A DNA stretch of 64,000 nucleotides from Novosphingobium sp. ZN18A2 (GCF_036784765.1 NZ_CP136651.1:2108001-2172000), one strand, 5' to 3'. Counted from the stretch's first letter, positions 34,634 through 44,831 are shown. Notes: generated from the sequence alone by a model not told the origin. Numbers and translations: made by a program.

Positions 34634-36166
34634 TCACAGCGGAATGTTGTCGTGCTTCTTCCAGGGGTTCTCCAGTTCCTTGTTGCGCAGCTTGCGCAAG
34701 GAAAGCGCAATGCGGCGGCGGGTGGAGTGAGGGAAGATCACTTCATCGACAAAGCCCTTGCTCGCCGCCACGAAGGGGTTGGCGAAGCGGTCTTCATATT
34801 CCTTGGTGCGCGCGGCGATCTTTTCCGGATCGCCAGCATCTTTGCGGAAGATGATCTCCACCGCGCCCTTCGCCCCCATCACCGCAATCTCGGCGGTGGG
34901 CCAGGCATAGTTCACGTCGCCGCGCAGGTGCTTTGAGGCCATGACGTCATAAGCCCCGCCATAGGCCTTGCGGGTGATCACGGTTATCTTGGGCACGGTC
35001 GCCTCGGCATAGGCGAACAGCAGCTTGGCGCCGTGTTTGATGATGCCGTTGTGTTCCTGCCCCGTGCCCGGAAGGAAGCCCGGCACGTCGACGAAGGTCA
35101 GGATCGGGATGGAGAAGGCATCGCAGAAGCGCACGAAACGCGCGGCCTTCTTTGACGAATTGATGTCCAGCACGCCCGCCAGCACCATCGGCTGATTGGC
35201 GACGACGCCCACTGTGCGTCCTTCCACCCGCCCGAAACCGCAGATGATGTTGCCCGCGTGGGCCGGCTGGATCTCGAAGAAATCACCCTCGTCCAGCGTT
35301 TTGCGGATCACCTCGTGCATGTCGTAAGGCTGGTTGGCGTTGGGCGGGATGATCGTATCGAGACTTTCCTCCAGCCGGTCCCACGGGTCGGCACAGGGGC
35401 GCTCCGGCACGTCCTCGCGGTTCGACAACGGCAGGTAATCGAACATGTCGCGCGCGGCGAGCAGCGCCTCGATATCGTTTTCCAGCGCAAGGTCGGCGAC
35501 AGAGGTCTTGGTGGTGTGCGTGACCGCGCCGCCCAGTTCCTCTTGCGTGACGATCTCGTTCGTCACCGTCTTCACCACGTCGGGACCGGTGACGAACATG
35601 TACGAGCTGTCCTTCACCATGAAGATGAAATCTGTCATCGCCGGCGAATAGACCGCACCGCCCGCGCACGGCCCCATGATGAGGCTGATCTGCGGCACCA
35701 CGCCCGATGCCAGCACGTTGCGCTGGAATATCTCGGCATAGCCGCCCAGCGAGGCGACGCCTTCCTGGATGCGCGCGCCGCCCGAATCGTTCAGCCCGAT
35801 CACCGGCGCGCCAACTTTCATGGCGGCATCCATGATCTTGCAGATCTTCATCGCGTGGCGTTCGGAAACCGCGCCGCCGAACACCGTGAAATCCTGGCTG
35901 AATACATAGACGAGCCGGCCGTTGATCGTGCCGCTGCCCGTCACCACGCCGTCACCGGGGATCACCGTGTCCGGCATCCCGAAGTCGACGCAGTTGTGTT
36001 CAACGTATGCGTCCACCTCTTCGAACGAACCTTCGTCGAGGAGAACCTCAAGCCGTTCGCGCGCGGTCAGCTTGCCCTTGGCGTGCTGCGCATCGATGCG
36101 CTTTTGCCCGCCGCCCAGATGGGCTGCTTTACGGCGCTTTTCGAGTTCGGCGATGTTGGCGGACAT
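34634..36166 (-). CDS. pccB: Acyl-CoA (propionyl-CoA) carboxylase beta subunit
   Basis: 510 residues, the carboxyltransferase subunit that moves CO2 from biotin to propionyl-CoA (or a related acyl-CoA). Typical segments are [74 protein letters not shown], and [22 protein letters not shown]. The C-terminus reads [35 protein letters not shown], short charged and typical. The biotin-carrying alpha subunit and methylmalonyl-CoA mutase are not in the window. A CGCGATTAATCGCG palindrome (36229-36242) lies upstream of its start. Confidence 0.95.
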   Translation of the reverse strand: MSANIAELEKRRKAAHLGGGQKRIDAQHAKGKLTARERLEVLLDEGSFEEVDAYVEHNCVDFGMPDTVIPGDGVVTGSGTINGRLVYVFSQDFTVFGGAVSERHAMKICKIMDAAMKVGAPVIGLNDSGGARIQEGVASLGGYAEIFQRNVLASGVVPQISLIMGPCAGGAVYSPAMTDFIFMVKDSSYMFVTGPDVVKTVTNEIVTQEELGGAVTHTTKTSVADLALENDIEALLAARDMFDYLPLSNREDVPERPCADPWDRLEESLDTIIPPNANQPYDMHEVIRKTLDEGDFFEIQPAHAGNIICGFGRVEGRTVGVVANQPMVLAGVLDINSSKKAARFVRFCDAFSIPILTFVDVPGFLPGTGQEHNGIIKHGAKLLFAYAEATVPKITVITRKAYGGAYDVMASKHLRGDVNYAWPTAEIAVMGAKGAVEIIFRKDAGDPEKIAARTKEYEDRFANPFVAASKGFVDEVIFPHSTRRRIALSLRKLRNKELENPWKKHDNIPL

Positions 36167-36259
36167 GGGATTCAGCTCTCCTCTCTGGGAGAAACCGCCT
36201 AGCCACGGCAGGGGCTCACCGTCAATCCCGCGATTAATCGCGTGATTAAACGAAAGCGT

Positions 36260-37276
36260 TCAGACTTTGACGATTCCCAGATCGATCAGGCTGCGCGCGG
36301 TATCCACGATCGTGTCGCGAACGGGCCGCGGCTCCCACCCCAGCACGTCTCTGGCATGGCTTGCGTCCATATCGCGCCTGCTCCCCAGTTCGCCGATCAC
36401 CTGGCGCACCACGGGATTGAACAGCGCCGCGATCCGCACCACGAAATCGGGCAGCCGCCGCAAGGGCACCTTGCGCGCTTCCGGCCCCAGTTCCGCCTTC
36501 AGGATGCGCGCGATGTCGATCATCCAGAGGAACGGGCCGGAACAGATGAAGCGTTCATCCTTCATGCCCGGCGCTTCCAGCACGCGCACGTGCAGGTCCG
36601 CCACGTCGCGCACGTCCACAATGCCGAAGCCGAAGTTCGGACAGCCGGGCAAGGCCCCGGTCATCAACTGCTTCATCGCTTCGATCGACGTGGAGAAATC
36701 GGCTGAAGCAAGCGGGCCGAGCACGAGTGCGGGATTGACGGTCGCGAACTCCATGCCGTCGCCCTCGGTCGCCACCCAGTCGCGCGCGCTGCCTTCCGCG
36801 ATGGTCTTCGACTTGGCATAGGCCTGGACGCCCGGACCATCGACATCGGTCCAGTCGTCCTCGGTAAAACGGGATTTCGCCTTGCCGTGGCCATAACCGA
36901 TTGCCGCGACCGACGATGTCATCACGAAGCGCTGCGCCCCCGCCGCCTTCGCCGCTTTCAACGCGCGCAGGGCACCATCTCTTGCGGGCACGATCAGGTC
37001 ATTCTCATGGCGCGGCGGCTCTGCCGGAAGCGGCGATGCAACATGGCAGACATGGGTGCATCCGGCGGCCGCTTCCGCCCATCCGGCATCGTCCGTAAGG
37101 TTGGCCGCGAAGAATTTCAGCGTTTCCGCACTTCCGCCCAGAAGCGGGCGCACCCGCGCCTCGCTATCAAGGTTGCGGACGGTTGTGTGGACCGTCCAGC
37201 CTTTCGCCAGCAACTGGCGGATAATCTCCCCGCCGATATAGCCGCTGCCGCCGGTAACCAGAACCGTGCCCGCCAT
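36260..37276 (-). CDS. DFR-like extended SDR reductase
   Basis: 338 residues, an NAD(P)-dependent epimerase/dehydratase-family protein closest to dihydroflavonol-4-reductase and aldehyde-reductase types. The nucleotide site is VLVTGGSGYIGGEIIRQL. TSSVAAIGYGHG supplies the catalytic Ser, and the YAKSK motif (Tyr-x3-Lys) is intact. VNPALVLGP and GIVDVRDVADLHV are typical DFR-group motifs. It probably reduces a ketone or aldehyde; substrate unknown. Encoded upstream of the carboxylase on the same strand with a 93-bp gap. Confidence 0.88.
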   Translation of the reverse strand: MAGTVLVTGGSGYIGGEIIRQLLAKGWTVHTTVRNLDSEARVRPLLGGSAETLKFFAANLTDDAGWAEAAAGCTHVCHVASPLPAEPPRHENDLIVPARDGALRALKAAKAAGAQRFVMTSSVAAIGYGHGKAKSRFTEDDWTDVDGPGVQAYAKSKTIAEGSARDWVATEGDGMEFATVNPALVLGPLASADFSTSIEAMKQLMTGALPGCPNFGFGIVDVRDVADLHVRVLEAPGMKDERFICSGPFLWMIDIARILKAELGPEARKVPLRRLPDFVVRIAALFNPVVRQVIGELGSRRDMDASHARDVLGWEPRPVRDTIVDTARSLIDLGIVKV

Positions 37277-37339
37277 CGCAACCTCTCCCCGGTGTTCAGG
37301 AATAGCCGCGAAATACCACCCGTTCCGGACCGGGTCGAG

Positions 37340-38413
37340 TCAGCCGGGTATCTCGCCCGCCATGCCGAAATCGCGCTGCCCGCCGGGATGGTGGTCTATC
37401 GTGGCCACAAGGCTGAACACCACGGCCAGCATCAGCAGCGAAAACGCGCCAAGACCGAAGGCCAGCGTGCTGTTGCGCTTGCGTTCAACCACCAGTTGCC
37501 GTCCGGCGCGCAGGCGCTGGTCGGTCACGCGCTGCTCTTCGCTGCCGAAGCGATAGAGCACGATCAGCGCCGAAACGGCGAACATCATCGTGCCGGGTAT
37601 CCACATGATGATGCCGCCGGTCTGCTCGTCCGACAGCATCGACACGTGCCACATATGCCCCAGTTCTATGTAGGCGTGATAAAGCGCCACGTTCTTGAAG
37701 GTAAGGAACGATCCGAGCACGATATTGCCCAGCGCCGCGGCAACGAACATGGCAAGCCGCGTGCCCAGCCCCGGCCCTTGCGGCGCGGTGCGGCGATCGA
37801 AGATCACCGAGAAGAACAGCAGCCCCGTAACCAGCAGCGAAATGTGCCACAGGTAATGGATCGGTTCGTTCTCGATCGCCATGTCGTGATAGTGCGGGAT
37901 CATCCAGAAATAGCTGGCCGCAAGGAACAGCAGCGTCACCACCGGAGGATAGCGAAGGCCGTCTATTACCGCGCGAAGCCACCCGCGACCGGCGAAAAAG
38001 CGGCTCACCCCCGCAGGCAGGCCGCGCACCATCGCCGCTTGCGGCCGCGACAGGAAGATCAGCATCGGCGCAATCGTGCGCAGCAGCATGTGCTCAACCT
38101 GATGGACGGCGAAAATATGGTCGGCCAGTTCCTCGACCGGTGAGATCAGGGCAATGAACAGTGCGAACAGCCCGCCGAAAAAGGCCGCCATGCGCCAGCG
38201 GTCTCCGGCAAGGTCATGCCGCGCCCCGCGCCAGTAGATCCAGCCAGCAAGCACAAGGCCGATCACGATTTCGGGCGAAACGGACCACATCGACCACGGC
38301 GATGTGCCTTCGTGCACGTGATCGCCATGGGCGAAGGCAGGCGCCGGTATCAGGGCAAGCGGAAGAACGAGCGGCAAAAAGCGCGCGGAAAGGGAACGGC
38401 GGATCTCCATCAC
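37340..38413 (-). CDS. CtaG-like cytochrome c oxidase assembly/caa3 factor
   Basis: 357 residues. A signal-like N-terminus is followed by seven or more membrane spans, with His-rich copper/haem-relevant motifs: AHGDHVHEG after the leader, FAVHQVEHMLLRTIAPMLIF, IPHYHDMAIENEPIHYLWH and YHAYIELGHMWHVSMLSDEQTGGIIMW. These match the caa3_CtaG (DUF1404-like) family, which aids cytochrome oxidase assembly, probably in copper delivery. It is unrelated to the Cox11-type CtaG. No oxidase subunit genes adjoin it. Confidence 0.9.
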   Translation of the reverse strand: MMEIRRSLSARFLPLVLPLALIPAPAFAHGDHVHEGTSPWSMWSVSPEIVIGLVLAGWIYWRGARHDLAGDRWRMAAFFGGLFALFIALISPVEELADHIFAVHQVEHMLLRTIAPMLIFLSRPQAAMVRGLPAGVSRFFAGRGWLRAVIDGLRYPPVVTLLFLAASYFWMIPHYHDMAIENEPIHYLWHISLLVTGLLFFSVIFDRRTAPQGPGLGTRLAMFVAAALGNIVLGSFLTFKNVALYHAYIELGHMWHVSMLSDEQTGGIIMWIPGTMMFAVSALIVLYRFGSEEQRVTDQRLRAGRQLVVERKRNSTLAFGLGAFSLLMLAVVFSLVATIDHHPGGQRDFGMAGEIPG

Positions 38414-38492
38414 GCCAGTCTAGCAAGCCCGGCGCGCCGCGTTAACCGCTGTCCGCCTTACATTTTCGCCATGTTGCCGATGCCACACCGCT

Positions 38493-39845
38493 TCACCGCA
38501 TCAGCACGAGTTCCTCGGCCATGCTGGGGTGCAGCGCCACGGTCGCATCGAAATCCGCCTTGGTCAGCCCGGCTTTAACCGCGACGGCGGCGGCTTGCAG
38601 GATTTCGGGCGATTCCGGGCCGATCATGTGAACGCCAAGCACCTTGCCCGATCCTTCGTCCACGATCATCTTGTAAAGCCCGCGCTCGTGCCGTTCTGCG
38701 AAGATGTTCTTCATCGGGCGGAAGTCGGACGAATAGACCTTGATGTTGCCATAGTGCGCGCGGGCCTGCGCTTCGGTCAGCCCGACACCGGCGAGCGGCG
38801 GCTGCGAGAAAACCGCGTTGGGAACGCAATCGTAATCCACGGTGCGCGGGTTGTCGCCGAACACGGTATCGGCAAAGGCGTGCCCTTCGCGGATGGCGAC
38901 GGGGGTAAGCTGTATCCGGTCGGTCACGTCCCCCACGGCATAGATGCTTTCGCAGCTGGTACGGTTGTATTCATCCACGCAGATCTGGCCGCCGGGGCCG
39001 CACTCGATCCCGGCATTTTCCAGCCCCAGCCCACTGGTATTGGGCCGGCGCCCGGTGGCGACCAGCACCACGTCTGCCTCTACCGGATCGTGCTTTTCGA
39101 AATGGGCGATGAAGCCGCCGCCGTCCTGCGGCTCGATCCGCTTGATCGGGCAATGCAGGCGATATTCGATGCCGCGCCCCATCGTGATCTGCAACAGGCG
39201 GTCGCGCAGCGAATCGTCATATCCCCGCAGGATCTGGTCGGACCGGTTCACCACCGTCACGTGGCAGCCAAGTGCATTGAAAATTCCCGCGAATTCCATC
39301 GCGATATAGCCCGCGCCCTGGATCAGCACGCGCTTGGGAAGCTCTGGCAGGTGGAACACCTCGTTCGAGGTGATCGCGTGCTCCACCCCTTCGATATCGG
39401 GCATTACCGGCCAGGCGCCGGTCGCGACGAGAATGACCTTCGCGGTGATCTCGCGGCCCGAGGCCAGGCGCACCGCGTGCGGCCCGGCAATCGTCGCGCG
39501 TTCGTGGAAATGATCGACCTTATGGCTGTCCAGCGTGTTTGTGTAAGCCGTCTCCAGCCGGTCCACGTCGCGCAGCACCGTGTCGCGCAGGTGCGACCAG
39601 TTGAAATGCATCGCATCGATGTGCCAGCCGTAATGCGCGGCGTCCTGCAGCTCTTCCGCGAAATGGGAGCCATAGACGAGCAGCTTCTTGGGCACGCACC
39701 CCCGGATCACGCACGTTCCGCCGATGCGGTGTTCTTCCGCCACGGCAACCTTTGCCCCGTGCGATGCGGCCACCCGGCTTGCGCGGACGCCGCCCGACCC
39801 GGCGCCGATTACAAACAGATCGTAGTCAAAGGTATGCTCGGCCAT
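38493..39845 (-). CDS. gor: Glutathione-disulfide reductase
   Basis: 450 residues, an NADPH-dependent flavoenzyme reducing GSSG to GSH. The FAD site is DYDLFVIGAGSGGVRASRVA. The redox disulfide lies in GGTCVIRGCVPKKLLVYGS (C-x4-C). The NADPH site is RVLIQGAGYIAMEFAGIFNALG. The C-terminal interface carries the catalytic His-Glu pair (VALHPSMAEELVLM). Length and motifs are normal. It fits the other glutathione-linked genes here (two MAPEG proteins, a GFA protein). The gap to pgi upstream is 65 bp. Confidence 0.96.
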   Translation of the reverse strand: MAEHTFDYDLFVIGAGSGGVRASRVAASHGAKVAVAEEHRIGGTCVIRGCVPKKLLVYGSHFAEELQDAAHYGWHIDAMHFNWSHLRDTVLRDVDRLETAYTNTLDSHKVDHFHERATIAGPHAVRLASGREITAKVILVATGAWPVMPDIEGVEHAITSNEVFHLPELPKRVLIQGAGYIAMEFAGIFNALGCHVTVVNRSDQILRGYDDSLRDRLLQITMGRGIEYRLHCPIKRIEPQDGGGFIAHFEKHDPVEADVVLVATGRRPNTSGLGLENAGIECGPGGQICVDEYNRTSCESIYAVGDVTDRIQLTPVAIREGHAFADTVFGDNPRTVDYDCVPNAVFSQPPLAGVGLTEAQARAHYGNIKVYSSDFRPMKNIFAERHERGLYKMIVDEGSGKVLGVHMIGPESPEILQAAAVAVKAGLTKADFDATVALHPSMAEELVLMR

Positions 39846-39910
39846 GTGTGCTCCTGTTCAGAGGGCGCATATGGCGGCACACGCCCGCTTTTGCCAGCCT
39901 CTTGCGCCGG

Positions 39911-41422
39911 TCAGCCGATCCCCGCGGCATCGAGTAGCGCGGCGGTGCTGGCATCGAAACCCTCCGCACCGTCGCTTTCTATCCGCTTGGCGATCGCCTT
40001 GCCCAGTTCCACGCCGAACTGGTCGAACGAATTGATCCCCAGCATCGCGCCGTTCACGAACGTGCGATGTTCGTGGAAGGCGATCAGGCTGCCGAGCGTG
40101 GCGGGGTTGAGATCGTCGCACAGCATTGTTGCCGACGGACGGTCCCCCGGATAGGCGCGCGCCGCGTCTCCATCGTCTGCCTTCCCGCTCATCAACGCGG
40201 CCCCTTGCGCGAAGCAGTTGGACAGAAGGATGCGATGGTGCGCGGGATCGAGCACGTCGCCCGCCGCCTTCACCGCCAGGAAATCCACCGGGATCAGGTG
40301 CGTGCCCTGGTGGAGCAACTGGAACACCGCGTGCTGGGCATCGGTGCCCACCCCGCCCCACGTGACCGGCGCGCTGGGCCTGCCAAGTGGCTTCCCGTCC
40401 GCCGTCACCCGCTTGCCGTTCGATTCCATCTCAAGCTGCTGGAGATAGTCCGGCAACAGCGCCAGACGCTCGTCATAGGCGAACACCGCGCGCGTCTCGC
40501 AGCGGCGCGCCTGCGCATAATACAGATCGCCGAACGCGGCGCGAAACACGACGTTTTCGTAAAGCGCTGCTTCATAGAAGTGCCGGTCCATCGCGGCGGC
40601 ACCTTCAAGGAAGGCCGAAAAATCCTCCCACCCCAGCGCCAGCGCGACCGGAAAACCGATTGACGACCACAGCGAATAACGGCCGCCGACCGTTTCCGAG
40701 AAAGGCAGGATGCGCGTTTCGTCCACGCCCCATTCGATCGCCTTGTCCGGCGATGCGGTAAGCGCCACCACGCGGCCATAGGGATCGCCCACGCCGGCCT
40801 GCCGCATCCAGTCGAGCGCGCTTTCCGCGTTGGTCATCGTTTCGATGGTGGTGAAAGTCTTGGAAGCGACCGCCAGCATCGTGGTCGCCGGATCGCAGGC
40901 GGCAAAGGCCTGTTCAAGCGCGCAGCCATCGATGTTGGAAACGACATGCACGTCCACCCGCGCGCCGTCGCGGGTCAGCGCATCGACCGCAAGCGCCGGA
41001 CCGAGCGCGGACCCGCCGATGCCGATGTGGATCAGGCTCTTCACCTCTCCGAAGTCGCCGGACAGGATCGCTTCGGCCAGCCCGCGCATCCGCTCGTGAT
41101 TGGCCATCGCGCGTTCGACCGATTCCCCGTTGCCGATTCCGCGTTGCGCGGTGTGTTCGGCCGCCCGGCGCTCGGTGGGATTCACGATTTCGCCCGTGAA
41201 CAGCGCCTCGCGCCTGCCTTCCACGTCCATTTCGGCGGAAATGGATGACAGGACTTCCAGCACGGCGTTGTCCAGATGCGTTTTCGACCAGTCGAAGCGG
41301 ATCGCACCGCCCGGCAGGTCAAGTGTGGTGCACAGCGCGTCGAGCCGACGCGGATCGGCGAAAAGTTCCTCCAGCGTGGGGCGCGGCAACGCCTCCAGCT
41401 TGCTCCAGCCCGTTTCGGTCAT
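39911..41422 (-). CDS. pgi: Glucose-6-phosphate isomerase
   Basis: 503 residues interconverting glucose 6-phosphate and fructose 6-phosphate. SIS-domain motifs are present: IHIGIGGSALGPALAVDAL, VVALTASPDKAIEWGVDE, and FSETVGGRYSLWSSIGFP. The C-terminal FVNGAMLGINSFDQFGVELGK is the second signature. ATG 41422 has AAGGATG about 9 nt upstream. An ATG 30 nt earlier would add a charged extension and is not used. Encoded upstream of gor on the same strand; the intergenic gap to lepB holds divergent promoters. Confidence 0.96.
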   Translation of the reverse strand: MTETGWSKLEALPRPTLEELFADPRRLDALCTTLDLPGGAIRFDWSKTHLDNAVLEVLSSISAEMDVEGRREALFTGEIVNPTERRAAEHTAQRGIGNGESVERAMANHERMRGLAEAILSGDFGEVKSLIHIGIGGSALGPALAVDALTRDGARVDVHVVSNIDGCALEQAFAACDPATTMLAVASKTFTTIETMTNAESALDWMRQAGVGDPYGRVVALTASPDKAIEWGVDETRILPFSETVGGRYSLWSSIGFPVALALGWEDFSAFLEGAAAMDRHFYEAALYENVVFRAAFGDLYYAQARRCETRAVFAYDERLALLPDYLQQLEMESNGKRVTADGKPLGRPSAPVTWGGVGTDAQHAVFQLLHQGTHLIPVDFLAVKAAGDVLDPAHHRILLSNCFAQGAALMSGKADDGDAARAYPGDRPSATMLCDDLNPATLGSLIAFHEHRTFVNGAMLGINSFDQFGVELGKAIAKRIESDGAEGFDASTAALLDAAGIG

Positions 41423-41581
41423 CTGCGCTTCATCCTTCCTGCCGCATGGCAATGTGCGGGCGTAATGCCCGTTCGGTGGCCAGCCGCCAACCCGTCGCGG
41501 ACCGTGTGCGCCACTTGCGCAATGCTATTCGTGGACTGTAGTATAACAACAATACACTTGACGAAGGGGCCAGCCCTCCAC

Positions 41582-42460
41582 ATGACCGCCTCGATGACCG
41601 ACACCCCCGATCCTGCGGCAGAGCCTGCAACCGCCCAGACGCCCGCCTCCACAGGCGCCGAAACCGCGCCGAAGAAAAAGCAGAAGGAAGAGGAAAGCTT
41701 CCTTGCCTTCCTGCTGAAGCTGGCCGTTGTCGTGCTGGTATTCCGCAGCTTCATCTTCTCGCCGTTCAACATTCCCAGCGAATCGATGCTGCCGAAACTG
41801 GTGGACGGGGATTATCTGCTCGCGGCCAAATGGCCCTATGGCTACTCCAGGTATTCGCTGCCCTTCAGCGTGCCTTTGATCCCCGGTCGGATACTGGCGG
41901 GTGAACCGAAACGCGGCGACGTGGCGATCTTCAAGGCGCCTCCGGGCAACGACACCGACTATATCAAGCGCGTGATCGGCCTGCCGGGAGATACGGTGCA
42001 AATGATCGGCGGGCAGCTTTACCTAAACGGCAACGCCGTGCCCAAGGTGAAGGTCGCCGATTTCGTGGTGCCGGTTTCGCCCAACACGCACTGCTATGAC
42101 GCCCAGTTCGAAAAGACCGCGGCGGACGGCTCGCAGGTTTGCAGCTATCCGCAGTTTCGCGAAACGCTGCCCAGCGGGAAGAGCTACGACGTGCTCGACC
42201 TTGGCCCCCGGCCGCAGGACGACACCCCGCCCGTGGTGGTTCCCGAAGGCCACCTGTTCATGATGGGCGACAACCGCGACAATTCGCTCGACAGCCGTTA
42301 TCCGGCGGTCGAGGGCGGCGGCATCGGCCTGGTGCCCGAAAAGAACCTTGTCGGGCGCGCCGAGATCATCATGTGGTCCACCAACGGTTCGGCAAGCTGG
42401 TATAACCCGATCAGCTGGTTCACCGCCGCGCGCTGGAACCGCATCGGCACGACGTTCTGA
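41582..42460 (+). CDS. lepB: Signal peptidase I
   Basis: 292 residues. It cleaves Sec and Tat signal peptides on the periplasmic face. An extended cytoplasmic N-terminus rich in Ala, Thr and Lys leads to a single membrane helix (FLAFLLKLAVVVLVFRSFIF). The catalytic Ser is in NIPSESMLP and the general-base Lys in DYIKRVIGLPGD. The GDNRDNSLDSRY box is the last conserved motif. GAAGGGG lies upstream; an in-frame ATG at 41594 is an alternative. First gene of lepB-rnc-era; rnc begins 10 bp after its stop. Confidence 0.95.
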   Translation: MTASMTDTPDPAAEPATAQTPASTGAETAPKKKQKEEESFLAFLLKLAVVVLVFRSFIFSPFNIPSESMLPKLVDGDYLLAAKWPYGYSRYSLPFSVPLIPGRILAGEPKRGDVAIFKAPPGNDTDYIKRVIGLPGDTVQMIGGQLYLNGNAVPKVKVADFVVPVSPNTHCYDAQFEKTAADGSQVCSYPQFRETLPSGKSYDVLDLGPRPQDDTPPVVVPEGHLFMMGDNRDNSLDSRYPAVEGGGIGLVPEKNLVGRAEIIMWSTNGSASWYNPISWFTAARWNRIGTTF

Positions 42461-42469
42461 GGCGCGCGG

Positions 42470-43141
42470 GTGGCTCTGCCCCCTGAAACGCTGGACTTTC
42501 TCTCGAAGCTTGCCGGCGCGCCCGTGCGCGACGGCAAGCTGTGGCGGGAGGCGCTGACGCACGGCAGCATGGGCGAGCCGCGCGATTACCAGCGGCTGGA
42601 GTTCCTGGGCGACCGCGTGCTTGGCCTGGTCGTGGCGGAATGGCTTTACGAAAACAGCGAGGCCGCGGAAGGCAAGCTTTCGCAGCGTCTGAACGCGCTG
42701 GTCAGCCGCGCCACTTGCGCGGAAGTGGCGCGCACGCTGGGCGTTCCCGATCACATGCGTCTTGGCAAGCAGGCGCGCGACGATGGTGGCCAGCAGAGCG
42801 ACAACATTCTGGGCGACGTGATGGAAGCCCTGATCGGTGCGCTTTTCGTGGATCGCGGGTTCGACGCGGCGCGCGAATTCGTGCGCAACGCCTGGGCAAA
42901 GCCGTTCGCGGGCGGCCATGGCCGGTCGAAGCACCCGAAGGCCGCCTTGCAGGAATGGGCCGCGGGCAACCGGCGCAAGCCGCCCGAATACACGCTCGTC
43001 TCCCGCGAAGGGCCGGACCATGCGGCAACCTTCACAGTGCGCGTTGCGGTGCGCAACGTCGGTGAGGCGGACGCGAAGGGATCGAGCAAACAGGAAGCCG
43101 AAACCGCGGCGGCACGGCTTTTCATGGAGCGATACGCATGA
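42470..43141 (+). CDS. rnc: Ribonuclease III
   Basis: 223 residues. It cuts double-stranded RNA in rRNA and mRNA processing. The catalytic domain carries the signature YQRLEFLGDRVLGLVVAEWL and the second acidic site DVMEALIGALFVDRG. The C-terminal double-stranded-RNA-binding domain runs from HPKAALQEWAAGNRRKPPEY to KQEAETAAARLFMERY. In YQRLEFLGDR the usual Ser after Asp is Arg. GTG 42470 is the start. The stop overlaps era by 4 nt (ATGA), the conserved rnc-era coupling. Confidence 0.96.
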   Translation: MALPPETLDFLSKLAGAPVRDGKLWREALTHGSMGEPRDYQRLEFLGDRVLGLVVAEWLYENSEAAEGKLSQRLNALVSRATCAEVARTLGVPDHMRLGKQARDDGGQQSDNILGDVMEALIGALFVDRGFDAAREFVRNAWAKPFAGGHGRSKHPKAALQEWAAGNRRKPPEYTLVSREGPDHAATFTVRVAVRNVGEADAKGSSKQEAETAAARLFMERYA

Positions 43142-44046
43142 CCGAGAAATGCGGCCTTGTTGGCGTGATCGGCGCGCCCAACGCCGGAAAGTCCACGCTG
43201 GTGAACGCGCTGGTCGGCCAGAAAGTCGCCATCGTTTCGGCCAAGGCGCAGACGACGCGCGCGCGGCTGATGGGCATCGCGCTGGCAAAGACCGATGGCG
43301 GGGACGACACGCAGATCATCCTCGTCGATACGCCCGGTATCTTCGCCCCGCGCCGCAGGCTGGATCGCGCGATGGTATCCGCCGCGTGGGAAGGCGCGCA
43401 CGAAGCCGATGCGATCCTGCTGGTGGTCGATGCCCGCAAGAAGCGGCACGACGATCTGGAACCGATCCTGGACGCCTTGAAGGATCGGCCCGAACGCAAG
43501 ATCCTGGCGCTCAACAAGGTCGATGCCTGCGAAAAGGAAAAGCTGCTGGTTCTGGCGCAAGACCTGGCCGGACAGGCGGATTTCGACGAGATATTCTTCG
43601 TTTCCGCGCTTACCGGCGATGGCGTGCCCGAATTGAAGGCCCATCTTGCCGGATTGATGCCCGAAGGCATGTGGCACTATCCCGAAGACCAGGTTTCGGA
43701 CGCCAGCGAACGCCTGCTCGCCGCGGAAATCACGCGCGAACAGCTCTATCGCCAGCTTCACGACGAACTGCCTTATGACAGCGCGGTTCGCCCTGAAAGC
43801 TATACCCAGCGCAAGGACGGATCGGTGGAAATCCACCAGCAGATCGTGGTCGGGCGCGACAGCCAGAAGCCCATCGTGCTGGGCAAGCGGGGCGCGCGGA
43901 TCAAGGCGATCGGTGAAGCCGCCCGAAAGGAACTGGCCGAAATCCTGGGCCAGAAGGTGCACCTTTTCCTCCACGTGAAGGTGGAGGAAAACTGGGCGGA
44001 AAGCCGCGAAATCTATGAAGAGATCGGGCTCGACTGGGTGAAGTGA
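43138..44046 (+). CDS. era: GTPase Era
   Basis: 302 residues. It binds 16S rRNA near its 3' end and aids 30S assembly. G1 is GAPNAGKSTLVNALVG, G2 the TTRAR region, G3 DTPGIF, and G4 NKVD. G5 lies at FVSALTGDG. The KH domain follows with HVKVEENWAESREIYEEIGLDW at the end. KRGARIKAIGEAARKELAEILGQKVHLFL is the RNA-binding helix-loop region. It converges with the TonB-like gene, stops only 4 bp apart. Confidence 0.97.
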   Translation: MTEKCGLVGVIGAPNAGKSTLVNALVGQKVAIVSAKAQTTRARLMGIALAKTDGGDDTQIILVDTPGIFAPRRRLDRAMVSAAWEGAHEADAILLVVDARKKRHDDLEPILDALKDRPERKILALNKVDACEKEKLLVLAQDLAGQADFDEIFFVSALTGDGVPELKAHLAGLMPEGMWHYPEDQVSDASERLLAAEITREQLYRQLHDELPYDSAVRPESYTQRKDGSVEIHQQIVVGRDSQKPIVLGKRGARIKAIGEAARKELAEILGQKVHLFLHVKVEENWAESREIYEEIGLDWVK

Positions 44047-44050
44047 TCGA

Positions 44051-44665
44051 TCAGCCTGCGGTCGTGAAACGCACGGTCAGCGAACGGACGTAGGGCACGT
44101 TCTCACCTTTGGTACCAAGGTTCATTACACCGAGCTGCATCCCGCCAAGCTGCTTGCAGGCAAGCGCAGTAAGCGTTGCGTCGGGCTTTTTGCCCACGGC
44201 GCCGCAGTGCTCGATCGTTCCTTGTGTCCCCACTTCCACTGCGACGTGTATATCGGCTGGCGACGAAAGCCCCGACGGCATCTGGCTGACCGTCAATTCC
44301 GCATCCGGCGCGCGGCGGATGGGCAAACCGTCCGATCCCGGCGTATTGGGGATGAAGAAGTTCACTGTATCGGTGTAGACACCATACGTCGTCATCCCGT
44401 CAGATGCGAGCGCGGGACGCAGCGTCGTTTTCCGCCGCTTGATCATGTCGCAAATCTGCCCGGCAAGCTTGTCGTTGCCCACCTTCGCGCGAATCATGCA
44501 CTTGGCGATTTCGCCATCGGGCGAGATCAGCAGCGTATAGACGACGCCGGCGGATTTGTCCCGCTGAAGCGCCCATTGCGGATAGTTACTGTTCGAAACA
44601 AGCTCACCCTTTGGTTCGGGCGGCACAAGCGCCATCGCGGCGGCAAGAAGAGGAAGGGCCAGCAC
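44051..44665 (-). CDS. Exported protein with TonB C-terminal-like repeats
   Basis: 204 residues from GTG 44665, which has AAAGGA 8 nt upstream and yields a signal peptide (LALPLLAAAMALVPP). The region YPQWALQRDKSAGVVYTLLISPDGEIAKC with GNDKLAGQICDMIKRRKTTLRPA fits the TonB C-terminal pattern. A second, weaker copy is HVAVEVGTQGTIEHCGAVG with TLTALACKQLGG. There is no TonB-type N-terminal membrane anchor or Pro-rich spacer, so it is not a functional TonB but a periplasmic relative. Earlier ATG frames extend into an unlikely N-terminus. Confidence 0.75.
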   Translation of the reverse strand: MLALPLLAAAMALVPPEPKGELVSNSNYPQWALQRDKSAGVVYTLLISPDGEIAKCMIRAKVGNDKLAGQICDMIKRRKTTLRPALASDGMTTYGVYTDTVNFFIPNTPGSDGLPIRRAPDAELTVSQMPSGLSSPADIHVAVEVGTQGTIEHCGAVGKKPDATLTALACKQLGGMQLGVMNLGTKGENVPYVRSLTVRFTTAG

Positions 44666-44831
44666 GGGATCGTTCCTTTCCGGATATCTGGTCGTGTCGC
44701 GAACGTAGCCCCATAATTGCAGCCACGCCAGTGCATGGCCGAAGACCACCCCCGCGGTCGCCCGTCACGCAGTCGCCAGTCACGCGATTCCAGACAGAAC
44801 GCGCCGCGACAGGCGAAGGCTGTGGCCGCCC

